A DNA stretch of 64,000 bases, taken from NCBI GenBank assembly GCA_001897525.1, contig MKTB01000008.1:1-64000 (forward strand), read 5' to 3'. Below, piece by piece: positions 16,651 to 25,683 of this stretch. Made by a program: the position numbers and the translations under genes. Within the stretch, counting starts at the first letter, position 1. Every line of letters begins with the position of its first letter. The notes under the pieces are model-generated. The model made no database searches. It saw only the letters and a program-made list of their open reading frames with translations, and was not told the DNA's origin. The DNA is from Bacteroidetes bacterium 43-16. Its GTDB lineage: Bacteria > Bacteroidota > Bacteroidia > Chitinophagales > Chitinophagaceae.

Positions 16651-17625
16651 ATGAGTAAAGGTCCGATCTCCCAGTTTATAGAACATCACTACAGGCACTT
16701 CAATGCAGCAGCTTTAGTAGATGCAGCCAAAGGTTATGAAGCACATTTGAATGAAGGCGGTAAAATGCTGATTTCCCTGGCCGGTGCCATGAGTACTGCT
16801 GAATTGGGCATTTCTCTGGCAGAAATGATCCGCCAGGATAAAGTGGCAATCATCTCCTGCACAGGCGCTAACCTGGAAGAAGATGTGATGAACCTGGTGG
16901 CTCACTCTCATTATAAACGTGTACCTAACTATCGTGACCTGACTCCACAGGATGAATGGGACCTTCTGGAAAACCATTACAACCGTGTAACCGATACTTG
17001 TATTCCTGAAGAAGAAGCCTTCCGTCGTTTACAGTCACACCTGGAGAAGGTATGGAAAGATGCTGAAGCTAAAGGTGAGCGCTATTTCCCACACGAATTT
17101 TTATACCAGGTGGTGAAGAGTGGCGTACTGGAGCAATACTATGAGATCGATCCTAAAGATTCATGGATCGTGGCAGCAGCAGAGAAGAACCTGCCTATTG
17201 TTTGCCCGGGTTGGGAAGACAGCACGACCGGTAACATCTTTGCCAGCTACTGCATCAAAGGCGAGTTGCAGGTAAGCACCGTGAAAGGCGGTATCGACTA
17301 TATGATCTACCTGACCGAGTGGTATCGTGCCAACTCCGGTGGTAAAGGAGTCGGGTTCTTCCAGATAGGTGGTGGTATTGCAGGCGACTTCCCGATTTGT
17401 GTAGTACCGATGATGTACCAGGATTTAGAATGGCATGATGTTCCTTTCTGGTCTTATTTCTGCCAGATCTCTGATTCCACGACTTCCTATGGTTCCTATT
17501 CCGGAGCCGTACCGAACGAAAAAATTACCTGGGGTAAGTTAGACATTAACACTCCGAAATATATTGTAGAAAGTGATGCCACGATTGTTGCACCCCTGAT
17601 TTTCTCTTATATCTTAGGACACTAG
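16651..17625 (+). CDS. Deoxyhypusine synthase family protein
   Basis: 324 aa, aligning over the whole deoxyhypusine synthase fold. NAD-binding-type segments (SLAGAMSTAELGISLA, SCTGANLEEDVMNLV) and the C-terminal region VPNEKITWGKL are visible; the lysine of WGK corresponds to the catalytic lysine of the eukaryotic enzyme. Bacteria have no eIF5A, so protein hypusination is not expected. Bacterial members are thought to act on free polyamines, for example as homospermidine synthase-like enzymes. A strong promoter lies upstream and a terminator downstream, so it is monocistronic. The fold is sure, the reaction is not. Confidence 0.9.
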   Translation: MSKGPISQFIEHHYRHFNAAALVDAAKGYEAHLNEGGKMLISLAGAMSTAELGISLAEMIRQDKVAIISCTGANLEEDVMNLVAHSHYKRVPNYRDLTPQDEWDLLENHYNRVTDTCIPEEEAFRRLQSHLEKVWKDAEAKGERYFPHEFLYQVVKSGVLEQYYEIDPKDSWIVAAAEKNLPIVCPGWEDSTTGNIFASYCIKGELQVSTVKGGIDYMIYLTEWYRANSGGKGVGFFQIGGGIAGDFPICVVPMMYQDLEWHDVPFWSYFCQISDSTTSYGSYSGAVPNEKITWGKLDINTPKYIVESDATIVAPLIFSYILGH

Positions 17626-17656
17626 AATTAATATAGTGTGCCTGGGAAGCATACAG

Positions 17657-17692
17657 AAAAGGTTATACGGGTAGTATCGTATAGCCTTTTTT
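17657..17692 (+). terminator. Terminator after the deoxyhypusine-synthase-like gene
   Basis: The stem AAAGGTTATACG with its near complement CGTATAGCCTTT is followed by a T run. Confidence 0.85.
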
Positions 17693-17734
17693 GGTGCTTG
17701 TATAAATAGTAAGTGTATAGAATAAACAAGTTTT

Positions 17735-19087
17735 ATGTCCCTTAAAATAGAGTCCGGAAAGACTATAAAATTAGCTTTGCCATTGATCTTTGGCGAATTG
17801 GCGCAGATGTTATTGCACATTATAGATACTGCAATGATCGGCGCATTGGGCGGTGACAGTTACAAGCAGGTAGCTGCCGCTGCATTGGCATTGAGTGTGA
17901 TCAATATCCCTTTTGTATTGGGTATCGGTATTACCATGTCTGTATCTCAACTGGTGTCTATGGCTAAGGGTAAAGGAGATGACGGCGCTATATCTCATTA
18001 TTTTTATAACGGCTTTTGGTTGTGTGCCGTAGCCGCAGTATTGATCTCAGTCGGACTGGAACTGGGACAAAATATCCTGTTTCATTTAGGCCAGGACGAA
18101 GAGGTGGCGCAACTGGCACAGCCTTTCTTAAGAGTAATGGGCATCTCCATAATTCCTATGCTATTGTTCATGACCTTAAAACAATTTACCGATGGCCTGG
18201 AATATACCCGTACCGCTATGGTTTTATCAGTACTGTCTTTGCCTTTGAATGTATTTATCAACTGGCTCATCATATTCGGTAATTGGGGCTTTCCCAGGCT
18301 GGAAATGGTGGGGGCGGCTTATGGTACACTCATTACCCGTACGGTCATATTCCTGATCCTGGCCTATATCATCTTTACCCACAGGATCTACAAGCCGTAT
18401 ATGTCATTGAGAAAAGAACAATGGCAGTTAAAGAAAAAGAGCATCAAAGAGCTGCTGAATATTGGCGTGCCCAGTAGTTTGCAGGTGGGTATGGAAGCCG
18501 GAGTGTTTGCCGTTTCCGCCATCATTGTAGGTAGTTTTGGTGCTATGCAGCTGGCTGCGCACCAGATCGCCCTGCAATGCGCCTCCTTCACCTTTATGGT
18601 GTCTATGGGATTGAGCCAGGCAGGCTCCATAAGAACCAGCAATGCATTCGGGCAATCAGATAAGATCCGGATCGGTAATATCGGTAAGAGCACCTTATTG
18701 ATGTCGCTGGGCTATGGGATCTTCTGCGCCTTATTCTTTATCGCCCTGAAAGGAACCTTGCCGCTTTTGTTCTTAGAAGACGATGGTTCCGGTACCGGTA
18801 ATAGTGCCGTGATCGGTTTAGCCTCTTCTTTGCTCCTCCTTGCAGGTCTCTTCCAGATATCCGATGCCACGCAGGCCGTAAGCGCCGGGATTCTAAGAGG
18901 GATCAAGGACGTGAAAACCCCTACATTGCTCATCTTCGTGGCCTATTGGGTACTTGGTTTGCCGCTGGGTTACTGGCTGGCCGTAGCTTTTGATATGAAA
19001 GCTTCCGGTATCTGGTTAGGTTTCATTATCGGGTTAACGTTTTCATCTTTATCTTTGACCAAAAGATTTTTCAATAAACTCAAATAA
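17735..19087 (+). CDS. MATE family efflux transporter
   Basis: 450 aa with about 12 membrane helices in two homologous halves, the standard MATE/NorM layout. The first helix carries LALPLIFGELAQMLLHIIDTAMIG and the second half starts near IKELLNIGVPSSLQVGMEAG. It probably exports cationic drugs or metabolites by Na+ or H+ antiport in the inner membrane. The next gene starts six bases after the stop, but that product is a surface protein with no clear link. Confidence 0.95.
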   Translation: MSLKIESGKTIKLALPLIFGELAQMLLHIIDTAMIGALGGDSYKQVAAAALALSVINIPFVLGIGITMSVSQLVSMAKGKGDDGAISHYFYNGFWLCAVAAVLISVGLELGQNILFHLGQDEEVAQLAQPFLRVMGISIIPMLLFMTLKQFTDGLEYTRTAMVLSVLSLPLNVFINWLIIFGNWGFPRLEMVGAAYGTLITRTVIFLILAYIIFTHRIYKPYMSLRKEQWQLKKKSIKELLNIGVPSSLQVGMEAGVFAVSAIIVGSFGAMQLAAHQIALQCASFTFMVSMGLSQAGSIRTSNAFGQSDKIRIGNIGKSTLLMSLGYGIFCALFFIALKGTLPLLFLEDDGSGTGNSAVIGLASSLLLLAGLFQISDATQAVSAGILRGIKDVKTPTLLIFVAYWVLGLPLGYWLAVAFDMKASGIWLGFIIGLTFSSLSLTKRFFNKLK

Positions 19088-19092
19088 ATTAA

Positions 19093-20079
19093 ATGATGTA
19101 CAAAATATTGTCTGCCCTTTTGATGCTTTCTGTTGCTTATGGCGCTTCTGCACAACATAATATAGATACTGCGGCCATAAAGGCCGATGATGCAAGGATC
19201 TCTCAGTGGGCAGCAACCTGTGTTGTAGAAAGAGGATGGATAGATATTGCCGACAAAGGCCAGGGCTATGCTTCTGCAGGTGCCGATCAGAATGCTACCG
19301 GTCCTTTGTCCAGTACCACACCTAATATCGTGAGCCTGGGCGACAGTGGGGTAGCCGTGCTGACCTTTGCCCAGCCTATAAAGAATATGGCAGGTCCGGA
19401 CTTTGCTGTTTTTGAAAACGGTTTCCTGCATCCTACAGACAGTGGCCTGGCTTTCCTGGAACTGGCTTTTGTAGAAGTAAGTTCTGATGGCGTTAATTAT
19501 GTGCGCTTCCCGGCCTATTACAATGGCCAGGACACGGCTCAGGTAACTAACTTTACTTATGTGAAAGGACAAGACTATGTCAATCTTGCCGGCAGGTATA
19601 TTCATGGTTATGGTACGCCCTTTGACCTGGAAGAATTAAGCGATAGCACAGCAGTCGATATCAATAATATCACACACGTGCGCATTGTGGATGTTATTGG
19701 CAGCCTGGACACGGCAATAGGTAGTAAAGATGCTTTGGGCAGGATGATCAACGATCCTTATGCTACCGTCTTTGCTTCCGGAGGTTTTGACCTCACCGGT
19801 GTGGCCGTATTGAATGCTACACCAAATGCGATCAAACCTGCAGATAATGATCATTATATTACGCTGAGTCCCAATCCTGTAAAGAATACTATGGTGATTC
19901 ATGCAGATAAGCTACCGGCATTTTACTATCAAATAGTTAATATTAATGGAAGCACCGTTAAACGCGGAAATGCGGAAAGTGGCGCTGCTGTTGATGTTTC
20001 AGCTTTGCCGGCCGGAGTATATTATTGTATTTTGAAATATGGAGGCAGTAAAAGATCAATAAAATTTGTGAAACAATAA
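19093..20079 (+). CDS. Secreted cell-surface protein with T9SS type A sorting domain
   Basis: 328 aa. Signal peptide at 1-21 (ends GASAQ). The central domain contains IVSLGDSGVAVLTFAQPI, GPDFAVFENGF and LAFVEVSSDGVNYVRFPAYY. This pattern occurs in Bacteroidota surface proteins often encoded near cobalamin-uptake TonB receptors; no such receptor is adjacent here. The C-terminal sorting domain (about 255-328) contains LSPNPVKNTMVIH, VSALPAGVYYCIL and a basic KSIKFVKQ-like end. Predicted type IX cargo. The ligand is unknown. Confidence 0.82.
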   Translation: MMYKILSALLMLSVAYGASAQHNIDTAAIKADDARISQWAATCVVERGWIDIADKGQGYASAGADQNATGPLSSTTPNIVSLGDSGVAVLTFAQPIKNMAGPDFAVFENGFLHPTDSGLAFLELAFVEVSSDGVNYVRFPAYYNGQDTAQVTNFTYVKGQDYVNLAGRYIHGYGTPFDLEELSDSTAVDINNITHVRIVDVIGSLDTAIGSKDALGRMINDPYATVFASGGFDLTGVAVLNATPNAIKPADNDHYITLSPNPVKNTMVIHADKLPAFYYQIVNINGSTVKRGNAESGAAVDVSALPAGVYYCILKYGGSKRSIKFVKQ

Positions 20080-20201
20080 ACCATATTGGTTATTTTTACG
20101 TCTATATAGATAATTAATGCTGATGGAGCCATACATCCGGATTAAAAGAAGGGTGTTTGAGGAAACCAGTAGACCATTTTAGAACCTTAAACTGAACAGA
20201 C

Positions 20202-20582
20202 ATGAAATTTGCGATTGAATTAGAGCCGAATTATACCATAATAGCTCCGGAAGTAGACGTAATGGATAAGGAATTTGCAGAGGCATTATTTGCCAAGATT
20301 AAAGAGGGATTGGAAGCTAACGCAAATCAGAATTTCATTATAGATCTAGGAGTTGTTCAACAAATGGTTAATGACAGTGTACATCCTCTTTTGTGTATCC
20401 AGGAAGCTGTGGAAGCAACAGAAGGAAATCTGGTGTTTACCAATGTTCAAGAACTTGTTTTACAAAAAATAAAGCAGGAACGTCTTCACTTAAGTCTTCA
20501 GCTGGCCAATACAATGGAAGAAGCGATCACTTTGGTGAATAATGATGAGAAGATGGCGCGTGGATTGTTGAACGAAATGTAA
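20202..20582 (+). CDS. STAS-domain-like protein
   Basis: 126 aa. The N-terminal ~95 residues show the beta-alpha pattern of STAS/anti-sigma antagonist proteins, with NFIIDLGVVQQMVNDSVHPLL in the place of the phosphorylatable loop (the Ser/Asn pair is present). It lies 11 bases before rnz on the same strand, an order seen in other Bacteroidota, so the two are probably co-transcribed. The role beside RNase Z is unknown. Confidence 0.75.
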   Translation: MKFAIELEPNYTIIAPEVDVMDKEFAEALFAKIKEGLEANANQNFIIDLGVVQQMVNDSVHPLLCIQEAVEATEGNLVFTNVQELVLQKIKQERLHLSLQLANTMEEAITLVNNDEKMARGLLNEM

Positions 20583-20593
20583 TCTTCGAAATC

Positions 20594-21502
20594 TTGAAAA
20601 TCACTATTCTTGGAAATAACTCTGCCATCCCGGCGCATGGCCGCAATCCCAGCGCCCAGATTGTAGAGATAAAGGACCTTTTACTCCTCATAGACTGCGG
20701 AGAAGGTACCCAGATGCAAATGATCAAATACGGGATCAAGCGCAGTAAAATACGCTATATCCTTATTTCTCACCTGCATGGAGATCATTATTTTGGCTTG
20801 ATCGGTCTGATCAATAGCTTCGGCTTACTGGGAAGGACCGATCCCTTACATATCTATTGTCCCGAATTATTACCGGCAATTATCCAGGCACAACTGGATG
20901 CCTCCAGCGCTCATTTGCCTTACGAGCTTCATTTTCATACGATCAGTGATGCCGGGGCAAGGACCATACTGGTGGATAATAACGTATTCAAGATTAGTTG
21001 TTTCCCGGTTGAGCACCGGATTGCCACACATGGATTTGTAATTACCGAAAAGGCCAAAGCCCGTAAACTGGATATTGAAGCCTGCAGGAAATACGAGATA
21101 CCACAGTATTTCTATAAGCGATTACAGGCCGGAGATGATTACGAGCAGAAAGACGGTACTTTAATTCCCAATGAATCGGTAACCTTGCCTGGACCGGGAG
21201 ATAAAGTGTACGCTTACTGTGCCGATACACGTTATACCTTGTCCTTTGTGGAAGATGTCAGAGGTGCCGATCTTATCTATCATGAATCCACTTACCTGGA
21301 TGCCGATGTAGACCTGGCGATATTGAGGTATCATACTACTGCTGTGCAGGCTGCGGAGTTGGCACAGGCTGCCGATGCGAAGCGATTAATGTTGGGCCAC
21401 TACTCCAGCCGGTACAAAGAAATAGAGGCTTTTGAAGCAGAGGCAAAACGCGTGTTTCCCAATACAGTAGCGAGTTTCGAGGGATTAGAAATACATGTTT
21501 AA
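20594..21502 (+). CDS. rnz: Ribonuclease Z
   Basis: 302 aa with a TTG start; no in-frame ATG precedes the conserved MKITILGNNSAIP beginning. A metallo-beta-lactamase-fold endonuclease that trims the 3' end of tRNA precursors. Zinc site: H60xH62xD64H65 in SHLHGDHYFG, PVEHRIATHGF, the AHxT-like region and the final LGHYSSRY histidine. None of the tRNA genes in the window encodes CCA, which fits a need for RNase Z processing. A tRNA-His gene follows by coincidence or for a shared transcript. Confidence 0.95.
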   Translation: MKITILGNNSAIPAHGRNPSAQIVEIKDLLLLIDCGEGTQMQMIKYGIKRSKIRYILISHLHGDHYFGLIGLINSFGLLGRTDPLHIYCPELLPAIIQAQLDASSAHLPYELHFHTISDAGARTILVDNNVFKISCFPVEHRIATHGFVITEKAKARKLDIEACRKYEIPQYFYKRLQAGDDYEQKDGTLIPNESVTLPGPGDKVYAYCADTRYTLSFVEDVRGADLIYHESTYLDADVDLAILRYHTTAVQAAELAQAADAKRLMLGHYSSRYKEIEAFEAEAKRVFPNTVASFEGLEIHV

Positions 21503-21519
21503 GAAATTATTAAAAAATA

Positions 21520-21550
21520 TTTGGCAGGAAAAATTATTATCTTATCTTTG
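21520..21550 (+). promoter_or_regulatory. Promoter of tRNA-His
   Basis: TTTGG (21520-21524) and TATCTTTG (21543-21550) are spaced 18 bases apart, 15 bases ahead of the mature tRNA. Confidence 0.7.
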
Positions 21551-21565
21551 CAATCCAATCGACAC

Positions 21566-21640
21566 GGAGGCTATAGCTCAGTAGGTTAGAGCGTCGGTTT
21601 GTGGTTCCGAAGGTCGTGGGTTCGAGACCCATTAGCCTCC
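21566..21640 (+). tRNA. tRNA-His (anticodon GTG)
   Basis: G-1 is encoded and pairs with discriminator C73, the identity element of tRNA-His. Acceptor GAGGCTA/TAGCCTC. The anticodon loop TTGTGGT contains GTG, on a stem with a terminal T-T mismatch. T loop TTCGAGA. No CCA is encoded. An accessory AT-rich region begins directly downstream. Confidence 0.93.
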
Positions 21641-21650
21641 CCCGAGATAA

Positions 21651-21680
21651 GCCGCTTAAAGCAATTTAAGCGGCTTTTTT
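21651..21680 (+). terminator. Terminator of tRNA-His
   Basis: The stem GCCGCTTAAA and its complement is followed by TTTTTT. Confidence 0.9.
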
Positions 21681-21928
21681 ATGCCCGGTAAATATGTGTT
21701 TAAGCTTGTCTTAATTCTATTTTTATTTAATCGTGTCTGTGCTACAAATGTTATAGGAGTTTTTAAGCTTAAAATAAAGCCAAATTCACAATTAATGGGA
21801 TAAGTGCAGTTTGTACAGGAAGCATCGCGAAAATATCGATACAGCTAAGCAGGAGGAGGAGAAGAGGCTACTAATGGCAGATATTTAAACAATATACTTA
21901 TCTGGTTTTTTATGCATATATTTAGTGT

Positions 21929-22141
21929 ATGGATAAATTTATAAAAGTGAACTTAGCAGATGATACTTCGGTTTACATAAGTACCCAGTACATCGTTTCA
22001 GTGGAAGATGTAGCGCTTAAGAGTATTGATAAGGTTAAATCCCATATTCATACAGTTTGCGGGATTTATAAAGTACAACAAAGTATTGAAGAAATCAATG
22101 ACCTGTTGGACGAACACCTGTTTTACCGCCAGAGATTTTAG
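21929..22141 (+). CDS. Small protein of unknown function
   Basis: 70 aa: MDKFIKVNLADDTSVYI, then IVSVEDV, HIHTVCGIYKVQQS and EINDLLDE. The strand-turn-strand pattern with a conserved-looking glycine before the last strand recalls FlbD-like small beta proteins, but the resemblance is weak. It is convergent with the next gene, with three bases between the stops. Codon use and AT content match the AT-rich accessory stretch. Confidence 0.55.
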   Translation: MDKFIKVNLADDTSVYISTQYIVSVEDVALKSIDKVKSHIHTVCGIYKVQQSIEEINDLLDEHLFYRQRF

Positions 22142-22144
22142 TGT

Positions 22145-22621
22145 TTATGGATTGTTCTTGAGGCCTTCAAGCTTTGAGATATATTTATTGAGCCTGATGT
22201 GCTGCATAATCAATTTTTTGTCTACATACAGACCCCTGTGTTGTTCTATAGATTCTTTGATCAGGTCCCTGTGTTCAGGATATTTTACTAATGCATTTTG
22301 GTAACTCTCATTATTAAATTTGCTAATCACTTCAATGATCAGGGTAAGAATTCTGAACTTGTTTTTAATATCTTCCTTTTTGCGATAAATATAAAGCAGC
22401 CTGTTTGCAGCTTTTTGTAATATAGGCAGGGCTATATGCTGCAAATCTTTAACCAGTAGCGCAGAGTTGATGCAATTTTCATAATCAACAGTAGCTTTGG
22501 CTATATGCCCGGACTGTTCTTTTGTTTTTCCGGATTCTATCAGGCAATTTAATAATGCTTTAATTTTTGAGGGGCGTAATCGTTCCTGATATTCCTTTTC
22601 GAATGCTGAAATATCTTTCAT
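22145..22621 (-). CDS. Helical protein of unknown function
   Basis: 158 aa, predicted almost entirely alpha-helical with TPR-like hydrophobic spacing (IAKATVDYENCINSALL, LPILQKAANRLLYIY). No signal peptide or membrane segment. It lies between tRNA-His and the repeat-flanked DUF4041 gene in the AT-rich accessory stretch. No family recognised. Confidence 0.6.
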   Translation of the reverse strand: MKDISAFEKEYQERLRPSKIKALLNCLIESGKTKEQSGHIAKATVDYENCINSALLVKDLQHIALPILQKAANRLLYIYRKKEDIKNKFRILTLIIEVISKFNNESYQNALVKYPEHRDLIKESIEQHRGLYVDKKLIMQHIRLNKYISKLEGLKNNP

Positions 22622-22824
22622 GTTATATACTAAAGGGTCTGTAGCAAATAATATCGTAGGATAAAATGCTATTTTAGGACTGTAAATTAATGCATTATAA
22701 CCAGTAAAGTGTTTAATGGCAGTGAGAATTTCCTTAATATTTTGCTATAAATAGGCTAAATGGCGATGTTGCACTCAGAAACTCGCGAAGCGCGTTTTAT
22801 TAAAGTACTTTGGATATTTGTTTC

Positions 22825-22946
22825 CGTGCTGTTCGATAGGTTAGCGAAGCGTATGTCGAACAATCAATAACCCGGGATTTAAAATCCTTTTATTAGCTGT
22901 TCCGGATATGCAATTCACAGGTGTAAAGTTTATCGAATTCTTTCTG
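22825..22946 (+). repeat. Direct repeat A upstream of the DUF4041 gene (~122 bp)
   Basis: Begins CGTGCTGTTCGATAGG and contains an inverted pair TGTTCGA...TCGAACA. The first ~85 bases match 24821-24905 with one mismatch, and the rest diverges slowly. Offset between copies is 1996 bases. Confidence 0.92.
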
Positions 22947-23064
22947 TTCAGACTTTCTAAACATCATGCACGATAATGGATGCTCCAAAAATTTTAAATG
23001 GCTCCTATATTTTGTGCAGTAGTAGCTAATAGATTATATTGCTAAGTAATTTAAAATTTATAAC

Positions 23065-24738
23065 ATGGGTAGCGCATTATTTACAATTTCAGTTCTTTTC
23101 ATTATATGGCTTGTTGTCAAGCTAAGAAAACTTAAGAAAGAAAATGAAATAGAAATAAAAAAACATATTGATGCTAAAAACGACAATACTCGGCTATATG
23201 TAACTAATAACCGTTTAAGTGAGAAAGTGGATGCTTTAATAAAATACGAAGCAATTATTGATGTTGAAAAAGAAGCAAATAATATTAAGGAGAAAGCTAA
23301 AGAAGATGCAGCTGCAATAATAGCTCAGGCAAAAAATACATCAACAGACCTGGCAAAACAGTCGAATGAGGAGAAACTCCAAGCAGCCATAGAAATCAAC
23401 GAGTTAAAAAGTAAAGCAAAAGATACTTTATTTAATGCTCAAATTAAAGCTCAGAATCTTTTAGACAATGCCCAGTCGGAACTTACAAAAGCATTTGACC
23501 ATTCTTCTAAAATAATAAAAGATGCTGAACTGAAAGCAGAAGAAATTGCTGGCAGTGCATATACAGCAATGAAGAATGCGGAAGAATATGAGCGTATAGT
23601 TATTGCCATGAAGAACACTATTAAGGGATATGGAGACGAATATTTAAAACCTACCTTTAGTCTGATTGATGACCTGGCCGAAGAGTTTGGACATGAAGAA
23701 GCAGGCCGAAAACTAAAAATAGCAAGGGAAAGAAGTAATACACTTGTCTTGACTGGAAATGCAGCCGTTTGCGAATATGTTGAACAAATCCGTAAGACTA
23801 CGGCGATCAATTTTGTACTGGATGCATTCAATGGTAAAGTAGATTCTATTTTGTCCAAAGTCAAGAAAGACAACTTTGGTATATTGGAACAAAAAATCCA
23901 GGATTCATTTTATCTGGTTAATAATAATGGTAAGGCTTTCCGGGATGCCAGAATTCTTGAAGAGTATCTTTTGGCAAGAATTGAAGAATTGCATTGGGCA
24001 GTCATTGTTCAAGAACTCAAGTGGCAGGAGAAAGAAGAGCAGCGAATAATCAGAGAACAGATTAGAGAAGAGGAGAAAGCGAGAAGAGAATTTGAAAAAG
24101 CTATGAGAGACGCTGAGAAAGAAGAACAACTGCTTAAGAAACTGATCGAAAAAGCGCAGAAAGAAGTGTCAAAGGCAAGTGAAGCTGAACGTGCCGCACA
24201 AATGGAAAGGCTGAGCGAATTGGAGTCTAGACTGTACGCCGCAGAAGAAAAAAACCAACGAGCCATATCTATGGCGCAACAAACGAAAGCGGGCAATGTA
24301 TATATCATATCAAATGTAGGTTCTTTTGGAGAAGATGTATTTAAAATAGGCATGACACGACGTTTAGAGCCGCTTGACAGGGTTAGAGAACTTGGCGATG
24401 CGAGTGTACCTTTCGAGTTTGATGTACACGCAATGATCTATAGTGAGAATGCGCCTCAATTGGAAAGAGAGTTACACAGAAAATTCCTGAAACTACAATT
24501 AAACAAAATCAATCCTCGAAAAGAGTTTTTCAAAATCGGCTTGCTGAATATTAAGTATGCAGTAGAGCAACTGGGGATTGAAGCCAAATGGACTATGTCA
24601 GCCGAGGCCAAGCAGTACAAAGAAAGTCTGGCAATTGAAGATGCCATGAAAAACAACAAAGAATTAGAAAAAGAATGGATGGAGTACCAGGAGGAGGCTG
24701 ATCCAGTATCTTTAGAGGAAACACTTGAGGTAGAATAG
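23065..24738 (+). CDS. Membrane-anchored coiled-coil DUF4041 / T5orf172 (GIY-YIG) protein
   Basis: 557 aa. An N-terminal membrane anchor (about 4-20) is followed by a long Lys/Glu/Ala coiled coil (about 22-190). DUF4041 spans about 190-370, with ARIEELHWAVIVQELKW and the charged helix rich in REEEKARREFEKA. A C-terminal T5orf172 nuclease-like domain occupies about 408-505. Its expected residues are present: VYI (GIY-like), FKIGMTRR, RVRELG, the Glu of LERELHRKF and the Asn of NPRKEFF. Family members occur on phages and in bacteria; function is not established. Here the gene stands alone, is AT-rich, and lies between two ~120-bp direct repeats. Confidence 0.88.
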   Translation: MGSALFTISVLFIIWLVVKLRKLKKENEIEIKKHIDAKNDNTRLYVTNNRLSEKVDALIKYEAIIDVEKEANNIKEKAKEDAAAIIAQAKNTSTDLAKQSNEEKLQAAIEINELKSKAKDTLFNAQIKAQNLLDNAQSELTKAFDHSSKIIKDAELKAEEIAGSAYTAMKNAEEYERIVIAMKNTIKGYGDEYLKPTFSLIDDLAEEFGHEEAGRKLKIARERSNTLVLTGNAAVCEYVEQIRKTTAINFVLDAFNGKVDSILSKVKKDNFGILEQKIQDSFYLVNNNGKAFRDARILEEYLLARIEELHWAVIVQELKWQEKEEQRIIREQIREEEKARREFEKAMRDAEKEEQLLKKLIEKAQKEVSKASEAERAAQMERLSELESRLYAAEEKNQRAISMAQQTKAGNVYIISNVGSFGEDVFKIGMTRRLEPLDRVRELGDASVPFEFDVHAMIYSENAPQLERELHRKFLKLQLNKINPRKEFFKIGLLNIKYAVEQLGIEAKWTMSAEAKQYKESLAIEDAMKNNKELEKEWMEYQEEADPVSLEETLEVE

Positions 24739-24820
24739 AAGATCATGTCGATGATGTTCTTATTAGATTGAAATGATTGAATTTAAAATGTATTTATTGG
24801 TATTATTTTATAAAATAAAT

Positions 24821-24942
24821 CGTGCTGTTCGATAGGTTAGCGAAGCGTATGTCGAACAATCAATAACCCGGGATCTAAAATCCTTTTATTAGCTGTTCCG
24901 GATATGCAATTCAGAGGCATAAGGTTTATCGAATTCTTCCTG
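24821..24942 (+). repeat. Direct repeat B downstream of the DUF4041 gene (~122 bp)
   Basis: Same orientation as 22825-22946. Differences are GATTT to GATCT, CAC to GAG, GTGTAAAG to GCATAAGG and TTTCTG to TTCCTG. Similarity stops at about 24942. Confidence 0.92.
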
Positions 24943-25056
24943 TGCTGTAAGTACACAAACACAATCAAATGCAAAAACTAACATTTCTGAAAATTATGTT
25001 AGAACACTAGCAATTCTCAGTTTTTAATCAGAAATTTATCTACAAAATAAAAGATT

Positions 25057-25644
25057 ATGCGATTGTTATTAAGTCTTGCGCTACTTTGTAGCCTCAGCAG
25101 CCAGGTACTGGCCGGTAATGATACTCATACTTATCCCGGAACCCTCATGGCCGGACAGGAGCAAACAGCAAAAGAAGAAGCCATTGAAAAAGTGGTGCAG
25201 CAGGTAAAAGCCGACTATGCCGCGATCAATGAAAAAAAGCTGAACCTCAAAATCCTTAAAATAGAAGAGGGCACCATGGCCCAGGACTGCGGTACTACGG
25301 CCAGCGCCACTATTTATAATGCAACTGGCAGCCGCCCGGAGAAGATCGAACGCTGGCTGGCCGGGGATGCAACGGAGGAACTGACGGAATACTATTATAA
25401 AGCCGGGACATTGTTCTTTATTTATCGAAAACAAGTCTACTATCCCCCGACAACCGGGGCCGAAGCCGTAGAGGCGGAGTTAAGGATCTATCTCGATAAG
25501 GGTAAACCCGTAAAATATATCAGCAGCCAGGGCGATACCTATCAGACAATGGATTTTAAAGCAGAAGTGAATGAAGGGAATGCCTTATACAAGGTGAATA
25601 CTAAAGAACAACTGTTGGAGGTGATCTGTCCCGCCGAAAAGTAA
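25057..25644 (+). CDS. Secreted protein of unknown function
   Basis: 195 aa with a signal peptide (MRLLLSLALLCSLSSQVLAG). The mature part is mixed alpha/beta with two cysteines (QDCG and EVICP) that could pair. Segments such as TEYYYKAGTLFFIYRKQVYY and AELRIYLDKGKPVKYI suggest antiparallel strands. It lies 40 bases before a lipoprotein gene on the same strand and probably shares its transcript. No family recognised. Confidence 0.7.
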   Translation: MRLLLSLALLCSLSSQVLAGNDTHTYPGTLMAGQEQTAKEEAIEKVVQQVKADYAAINEKKLNLKILKIEEGTMAQDCGTTASATIYNATGSRPEKIERWLAGDATEELTEYYYKAGTLFFIYRKQVYYPPTTGAEAVEAELRIYLDKGKPVKYISSQGDTYQTMDFKAEVNEGNALYKVNTKEQLLEVICPAEK

Positions 25645-25683
25645 TTTTAAAAGATAAAGAGATAAAAAGAAGTATCATATTTA

